Assembly (NCBI GenBank): GCA_003551745.1 | Contig: PUNI01000198.1 | Coordinates: 1 to 6,313, forward strand | Source: Paracoccaceae bacterium | GTDB taxonomy: Bacteria > Pseudomonadota > Alphaproteobacteria > Rhodobacterales > Rhodobacteraceae | Reading direction: 5' to 3' | Length of the DNA: 6,313 nt | Shown here: positions 1-3,642 of the stretch, piece after piece | Layout of the letters: every line of letters begins with the position of its first letter | Position numbering within the stretch: position 1 is the stretch's first letter | Program-made: the position numbers and the translations under genes | Notes under the pieces: model-generated | Told to the model about the DNA's origin: nothing | The model's database searches: none | Seen by the model: the letters and a program-made list of their open reading frames with translations, nothing else

Positions 1-1
1 C

Positions 2-31
2 TTGCATCCCGGCCGGCGCAGCGGCTATCAG
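2..31 (+). promoter_or_regulatory. Probable sigma70-type promoter of the tRNA-Thr gene
   Basis: A -35-like TTGCAT (2-7) is followed after 18 nt by a -10-like TATCAG (26-31). A start about 7 nt further on, near 38, would leave only a few leader nucleotides before the tRNA begins at 42. Position relative to the tRNA is the main support. The box matches are partial, and the 24-29 hexamer GCTATC with 16-nt spacing is an alternative -10. Confidence 0.4.
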
Positions 32-41
32 CCGCCGCGAG

Positions 42-116
<75 letters not shown>

Positions 117-178
117 TCATGTCATAGACTTGGTGAAAAGGCCCAGGCGAGACGCGGCCAGCGGTTGGCACCTGTGTG

Positions 179-198
179 ACCGACTGAACTACCGCTCC
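179..198 (-). pseudogene. tRNA-Asp 5' fragment (truncated tRNA remnant)
   Basis: Read on the minus strand from 198 to 179 the sequence is GGAGCGGTAGTTCAGTCGGT. From memory this equals the first 20 nt of bacterial tRNA-Asp(GTC): the acceptor 5' strand, the TA spacer and the D stem into the D loop. After this point the minus strand reads CACACAGG instead of the expected TAGAATACC. No anticodon arm, T arm or matching acceptor 3' strand follows, so the tRNA cannot fold or function. A 20-nt identity by chance in a window this size is very unlikely. The likely origins are a break left by integration or deletion at a tRNA-Asp gene, or a copied fragment; the sequence does not decide between them. Confidence 0.7.
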
Positions 199-274
199 CG
201 GCGGCCTCGCGCCCAGTGCGGCCATCAACAGAGGCCGCCGCTGTTGCATCACTGCTCGGAACTTCTCGAAGTTT

Positions 275-288
275 TCGCCAAGTGGCGA
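275..288. repeat. 14-bp palindromic inverted repeat
   Basis: TCGCCA (275-280) and TGGCGA (283-288) are exact reverse complements separated by AG. In RNA a realistic hairpin would open the inner pairs and leave about a 4-nt or larger loop. It is preceded by TTTT on the plus strand, but no T run follows on either strand, so it is not a canonical terminator. It could be a protein binding site or part of a structured transcript. Confidence 0.4.
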
Positions 289-331
289 CATCTCGGCGTC
301 AAGGAGCGAAGCGCCACGCAGCCACAGTTCT

Positions 332-360
332 TGCCGCGGCGGCGATAGCCGGCCGCGGCA
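332..360. repeat. Strong GC-rich stem-loop with GATA loop
   Basis: TGCCGCGG (332-339) pairs with CCGCGGCA (353-360), and CGGC (340-343) pairs with GCCG (348-351) around a GATA loop (344-347). One bulged G at 352 breaks an otherwise perfect 12-bp stem. Neither strand has a T run after it, so it lacks the usual intrinsic-terminator form. It may be a pause or RNA-protecting structure, a non-canonical end for the tRNA transcript, or part of an RNA gene. Confidence 0.5.
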
Positions 361-392
361 GAGGCGAAGCATTGGTCCTGGGCGAAGCGCAC

Positions 393-410
393 GGCGTGAT
401 TGTCCACGCC
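393..410. repeat. Inverted repeat, 6-bp stem
   Basis: GGCGTG (393-398) and CACGCC (405-410) are reverse complements around the 6-nt loop ATTGTC. There is no downstream T run. It lies 32 bp after the larger stem-loop ending at 360 and could belong to the same structured element. A 6-bp stem alone can arise by chance in GC-rich DNA. Confidence 0.35.
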
Positions 411-443
411 TGCTGCACCGGTTCGATCGCCATTGCAGCCGAT

Positions 444-463
444 GCAGACCGCGGCCGATCTGC
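444..463. repeat. Imperfect inverted repeat, 5+2-bp stem
   Basis: GCAGA (444-448) pairs with TCTGC (459-463). After one mismatch, C450-G457 and G451-C456 can extend the stem around CGGC. It is weak on its own and is listed because it joins the other hairpins of this intergenic region. Confidence 0.25.
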
Positions 464-531
464 CTGCTTCTTTCCGTTAATCAAGAACGCCATCGGTCTG
501 ACGCGCAGGCGCGACCTGCGCTTCCTGCCCT

Positions 532-549
532 GCGCGGGGCGGGCCGCGC
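532..549. repeat. GC-rich inverted repeat upstream of pheS
   Basis: GCGCGG (532-537) and CCGCGC (544-549) are reverse complements around GGCGGG. An alternative fold pairs GCCC (528-531 region) with GGGC (538-541). It ends 5 bp before the candidate -35 box of pheS, so it would lie outside a transcript starting there. It would only act as a leader structure if pheS is also read from further upstream. No T run follows. Confidence 0.3.
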
Positions 550-553
550 CGGC

Positions 554-581
554 TTGCATTCCGCCCGACCTGTGCTAACCC
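554..581 (+). promoter_or_regulatory. Weak candidate promoter of pheS
   Basis: TTGCAT (554-559) is identical to the proposed -35 box of the tRNA-Thr promoter. After 16 nt comes TAACCC (576-581), a poor -10; GCTAAC (574-579) is slightly closer in content but only 14 nt away. A start near 588 would give a leader of about 20 nt containing the pheS ribosome binding site. Location and the TTG core support it, while the -10 box is unconvincing. Confidence 0.25.
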
Positions 582-609
582 CCGCCACGCAGCCGGGACG
601 GACGGGACC

Positions 610-1695
610 ATGCTGGACAGCATCGCGGAACTCAGGGAGCGCTATCTCGCCGAGGTCGCCTCGGCCGGCGATGCCGAGGCGCTGGAGAGCGTGCGCGTCA
701 TCGCGCTGGGCAAGAAGGGCGAGGTCAGCCTGAAGATGCGCGAGCTGGGCCGGATGTCGCCCGACGAGCGCCGGACGGTCGGCCCGGCGCTGAACGCGCT
801 GAAGGACGAGCTCGACGCCGCGATCCGCGCCCGGCGCACGGCGCTGGAGGATGCGGCGCTGGACGAACGGCTGCGCGCGGAATGGCTTGACGTCACCCTG
901 CCGGGCCGTCCTCGGCCTGCCGGCACGATCCACCCGGTGAGCCAGGTGATGGAGGAGCTCACGGCGATCTTCGCCGACATGGGCTTCTCGGTCGCCGAAG
1001 GCCCGCAGGTGGAAAGCGACTGGCACAATTTCGACGCGCTCAACATCCCACCCGAACACCCCGCCCGGCAGGAGCACGACACCTTCTTCATGCACCGTGC
1101 GGCCGGCGACAACCGCCCGCCGCATGTGCTGCGCACCCACACCTCGCCGGTGCAGATCCGCGCCATGCAGGCCCAGGGGGCGCCGCTGCGGGTGATCGCC
1201 CCGGGCCGGGTCTATCGCATGGACATGGACCAGACCCACACGCCGATGTTCCACCAGGTGGAGGGGCTGGCGATCGACCGCGACCTGTCGATGGCGAACC
1301 TGAAATGGGTGCTGGAGGAGTTCTGCCGCGCCTTCTTCGAGGTCGATCACGTCGAGCTCCGTTTCCGCGCCTCGCATTTCCCCTTCACCGAGCCCTCGGC
1401 CGAGGTGGACATCCGCTGCTCGTGGGAGGCTGGGCAACTGAAGATCGGGGAGGGGTCGAGCTGGATGGAGATCCTCGGCTCCGGAATGGTGCATCCCCAT
1501 GTGCTGCGTGCCGGCGGGATCGACCCGGAGCATTGGCAGGGCTTCGCCTTCGGCATGGGGATCGACCGGATCGCCATGCTGAAATACGGCATCCCCGACC
1601 TGCGCGCCTTCTTCGAGAGCGACCTGCGCTGGCTGCGTCACTACGGGTTCTCCGCGCTCGACATGCCGTCGCTCGCCGGCGGGCTGAGCGCCTGA
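610..1695 (+). CDS. pheS: Phenylalanine--tRNA ligase alpha subunit
   Basis: This cytoplasmic class II synthetase subunit joins with PheT as an (alpha-beta)2 tetramer to charge tRNA-Phe with phenylalanine using ATP. The 361 residues are the normal length for alphaproteobacterial PheS. Residues 1-95 form the charged helical N-terminal arm expected to contact tRNA. The catalytic core follows: motif 1 region from [10 protein letters not shown] (108-117), then [13 protein letters not shown] (174-186), motif 2 with GRVYR (199-203) and [11 protein letters not shown] (209-219), [13 protein letters not shown] (256-268), and motif 3 [14 protein letters not shown] (311-324). Ala313 in FAFG matches the phenylalanine-pocket alanine (Ala294) of the E. 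coli enzyme. The ATG start has GGA at 600-602 with 7-nt spacing, and the N-terminus fits the family. All key motifs are intact, so it should be functional. Unusually, pheT does not follow; tamA lies 127 bp downstream. No Phe-rich leader peptide or T-box is seen upstream. Confidence 0.98.
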   Translation: MLDSIAELRERYLAEVASAGDAEALESVRVIALGKKGEVSLKMRELGRMSPDERRTVGPALNALKDELDAAIRARRTALEDAALDERLRAEWLDVTLPGRPRPAGTIHPVSQVMEELTAIFADMGFSVAEGPQVESDWHNFDALNIPPEHPARQEHDTFFMHRAAGDNRPPHVLRTHTSPVQIRAMQAQGAPLRVIAPGRVYRMDMDQTHTPMFHQVEGLAIDRDLSMANLKWVLEEFCRAFFEVDHVELRFRASHFPFTEPSAEVDIRCSWEAGQLKIGEGSSWMEILGSGMVHPHVLRAGGIDPEHWQGFAFGMGIDRIAMLKYGIPDLRAFFESDLRWLRHYGFSALDMPSLAGGLSA

Positions 1696-1822
1696 CCGAT
1701 GCACGGATGACACGCGCCCGGACCCGCATCCCGCGCAAGTGACCGGCGCAGCCCGGCCCGGCATTGTTCGACCGGCACCATCGTGTAAAAGGTCGGGAAT
1801 GATCCGGGGGCAGGGTTCATCG
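1696..1822. other. pheS-tamA intergenic spacer
   Basis: No clear intrinsic terminator (hairpin plus T run) is visible after pheS. The spacer holds a candidate promoter at 1764-1791 and the ribosome binding site of tamA. Whether tamA is read from its own promoter, by readthrough from pheS, or both cannot be settled from sequence. Confidence 0.5.
1764..1791 (+). promoter_or_regulatory. Candidate promoter of tamAB
   Basis: TTGTTC (1764-1769), a 16-nt spacer and TAAAAG (1786-1791) make a moderate sigma70-like pair in an otherwise GC-rich spacer. The TGT before the -10 box may act as an extended element. Transcription would begin near 1798. That bears on the tamA start: ATG 1799 would be almost leaderless, while ATG 1823 would gain a leader of about 25 nt with a GGGGGCAGGG binding site. 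Confidence 0.3.
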
Positions 1823-3640
1823 ATGCTGCGCCGCGCCGCGACAGCCGCGGTCGGGCAGCCCGTCGCCGCGCTTTTTCTGGTGGCAATCCTGCTGATCCCG
1901 ACTCCGGCGGCGGCGCTCGACGACGTGCGTCTGGCCCTCACCGGGGGTGATGACGCACTCGAGCGCGGTCTGCGCAACGCCTCGCTGCTGCTGCAGGCCG
2001 ACGCGGCCGAGATCGAGGACAGCCAGGAGCTTCTGGCCGCGGCGAAGGCGGAATACGGCCGGCTTCTGGGCGTGCTCTACGGGGCGGGATACTATTCGGG
2101 CGTCATCGAGGTGCGCATCGACGGCCGCGAGGCGGCGGATTTCTCGCCGCTGGAGGTGCCGGGACGGGTGAACCAGATCGTCATCTCGGTGAATGCGGGC
2201 CCGCGCTTCACCTTCGGCGAGGCCAGCATCGCGCCGCTCGCGCGGCGCACCGAGCTGCCGGAGGGCTTCGCGGTGGGCGAGACCGCGCGCAGCGGGTTGA
2301 TCCGCGATGCCACCGCCGCGGCCGTGCGCGGCTGGCGCGATGCCGGCCATGCCAAGGCGCGGCCGGGCGACCAGCGCATCGTTGCCGATCACCGCAGCGC
2401 GCGTCTGGATGCGCAGATCGCCATGGTGCCGGGGCCGAAGGTGACCTTCGGCCAGCTCGAGGTGCGCGGCAACGAGCGCACCCGGCTCTACCGCATCCGG
2501 AAGATCGCGGGCTTTCCCACCGGCGAGGTCTATGACCCGGCGCAGGTGGAACTGGCCGCCCAGCGCCTGCGCCGCACCGGCACCTTCGCCTCCGTCGCGC
2601 TGACCGAGGCCGACGAGCTGGGCCCCGGCGACACGCTGGACATCACCGCCACGCTTGTGGAGGCGCCGCTGCGGCGTCTCGGCTTCGGAGCGGAGCTGGA
2701 CACCGACGACGGGCTGCGGCTGACGGCCTTCTGGCTGCACCGCAACCTTCTGGGCGGGGCCGAGCGGCTGAGGGTCGAGGGCGAGATCGGCGGCATCGGC
2801 TCGGACATCTCGGGGCGCGACTATCGCTTCAACATGCGCTTCTCGCGGCCGGCCACCTTCACCCCCGACACCACCCTGACCTTCGGGGTGACGGCCGAGA
2901 CCGTGAACGAGCGCTTCTTCGATGCGCGCCGTTTCGGCGTCGAGATCGGGCTGGCGCATATCTTCTCGGAGCGGATCACCGGCGAGGTCGCGGCCGGCTA
3001 TCTGTTCGAGCGGGTCCGCGAGAGCGGGACCACCCGAACCCGCACCGTGCTGCTGGTGCCCGCAGCGCTGCGCTATGACAGCCGCGACGACGAGAACGAC
3101 GCCACGCGGGGCAATTTCGTGGAGCTCGGCGCGACGCCCTTCCTGGGGCTGCGTAACGCCGACAGCGGCGCGCAGCTGCGGCTCGACGCGCGGCGCTATC
3201 AGTCGGTGGGCGAGCGCGTGGTGCTGGCCGGTCGGCTGCAGCTGGGCTCGGTGCTGGGCGCCGGGATCGAGGGGACGCCGCGGCAGCTGCTGTTCACCTC
3301 GGGCGGCGGCGGGACGGTGCGCGGCCAGCCCTTCCGCTCGTTGGGCGTGCCCTGCCCGGGCGGGCCGCCCGGCTGCACCACGGGCGGGCGCGGCTTTGCC
3401 GGCATCGCCACCGAGGCGCGGGTGGGGATCACCGATACCATCGGCGTGGTCGGCTTCGTCGATTCCGCGCGGGTGAGCCGCAACAGTGGACTTTCGGACG
3501 GCGACTGGCACGCCGGCGCCGGGCTCGGCGTGCGCTATCGCACCGGGATCGGGCCGATCCGGCTGGACCTGGCCGCGCCGGTGCGCGGCGATACCGGCAG
3601 CGGGCTGCAGCTCTATGTCGGTATCGGGCAGGCCTTCTGA
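1823..3640 (+). CDS. tamA: TamA: Omp85-family outer-membrane assembly protein
   Basis: TamA is the outer-membrane half of the translocation and assembly module and works with TamB to insert a subset of outer-membrane proteins. From ATG 1823 it has 605 residues. A Sec signal peptide comes first (1-31; LRR, a hydrophobic run, then PAAA before LDD). Three POTRA-like domains follow at roughly 33-116, 117-203 and 204-282; the last (FGQLEVRGNERTR onward) is clearest. A 16-strand-type barrel fills about 285-605. The Omp85 loop-6 motif is present as GGGGTVRG (494-501), followed by QPFRSLG. The chain ends in LYVGIGQAF, with the terminal Phe expected of a BAM-recognised beta-signal. The only two cysteines, C511 and C518, lie just after loop 6. 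ATG 1799 (AAGG six nt upstream) and GTG 1739 are alternative starts. I prefer 1823 for its compact signal peptide, AGGG site (1812-1815) and the promoter position, with moderate certainty on the start. BamA is less likely, since three rather than five POTRAs and a tamB neighbour are seen. Confidence 0.93.
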   Translation: MLRRAATAAVGQPVAALFLVAILLIPTPAAALDDVRLALTGGDDALERGLRNASLLLQADAAEIEDSQELLAAAKAEYGRLLGVLYGAGYYSGVIEVRIDGREAADFSPLEVPGRVNQIVISVNAGPRFTFGEASIAPLARRTELPEGFAVGETARSGLIRDATAAAVRGWRDAGHAKARPGDQRIVADHRSARLDAQIAMVPGPKVTFGQLEVRGNERTRLYRIRKIAGFPTGEVYDPAQVELAAQRLRRTGTFASVALTEADELGPGDTLDITATLVEAPLRRLGFGAELDTDDGLRLTAFWLHRNLLGGAERLRVEGEIGGIGSDISGRDYRFNMRFSRPATFTPDTTLTFGVTAETVNERFFDARRFGVEIGLAHIFSERITGEVAAGYLFERVRESGTTRTRTVLLVPAALRYDSRDDENDATRGNFVELGATPFLGLRNADSGAQLRLDARRYQSVGERVVLAGRLQLGSVLGAGIEGTPRQLLFTSGGGGTVRGQPFRSLGVPCPGGPPGCTTGGRGFAGIATEARVGITDTIGVVGFVDSARVSRNSGLSDGDWHAGAGLGVRYRTGIGPIRLDLAAPVRGDTGSGLQLYVGIGQAF

Positions 3641-3642
3641 TG
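3630..3642 (+). promoter_or_regulatory. tamB ribosome binding site and TGATG coupling junction
   Basis: The tamA stop TGA (3638-3640) shares its A with the tamB start ATG (3640-3642). An AGG at 3630-3632, inside tamA, sits 7 nt before the start. This arrangement typically gives translational coupling, keeping the amounts of the two complex partners linked. Confidence 0.75.

Larger units (their letters stand above)
117..609. other. 493-bp intergenic region without a convincing gene
   Basis: Open frames cross this stretch in several phases, but none has a recognisable domain, a good ribosome binding site or family-like wording. I treat it as non-coding. Base composition is uneven: 33 of 60 bases are G/C at 241-300 and 35 of 60 at 421-480, against 44 of 60 inside pheS at 661-720. 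It contains a tRNA-Asp 5' fragment on the minus strand (179-198), a set of inverted repeats between 275 and 549, and a weak promoter candidate just before pheS. It could be an old insertion scar, a structured RNA gene, or plain intergenic DNA. Confidence 0.6.

Noticed and set aside
332..360. Stem-loop as an intrinsic terminator of the tRNA-Thr transcript
   Set aside because: The stem is strong but no T run follows on either strand, and it lies more than 200 bp past the tRNA. I list it as a structure only.
420..428. GGTTCGATC resembling a tRNA T loop
   Set aside because: The five bases on either side cannot pair as a T stem and no acceptor or anticodon arm is present.
216..578. Plus-strand 120-codon open frame between tRNA-Thr and pheS
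   Set aside because: No recognisable family, no good ribosome binding site, and a composition typical of chance open frames in GC-rich DNA. The Phe-Phe pair near 468-473 is not enough to make it a phe leader peptide.
595..608. Similarity of the pheS upstream bases to the reverse complement of a tRNA-Asp 3' end
   Set aside because: The match needs a gap and is short. It lies on the wrong side of the 179-198 fragment to form one tRNA, and the bases are better explained as the pheS ribosome binding region.
481..1977. 498-codon minus-strand open frame across pheS
   Set aside because: It is antisense to a fully supported pheS, rich in Arg, His and Ala, and has no family-like wording. It is a GC-driven shadow.
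1817..3511. 564-codon minus-strand open frame across tamA
   Set aside because: It is antisense to tamA, whose signal peptide, POTRA domains and barrel are coherent, and it shows no domain of its own.
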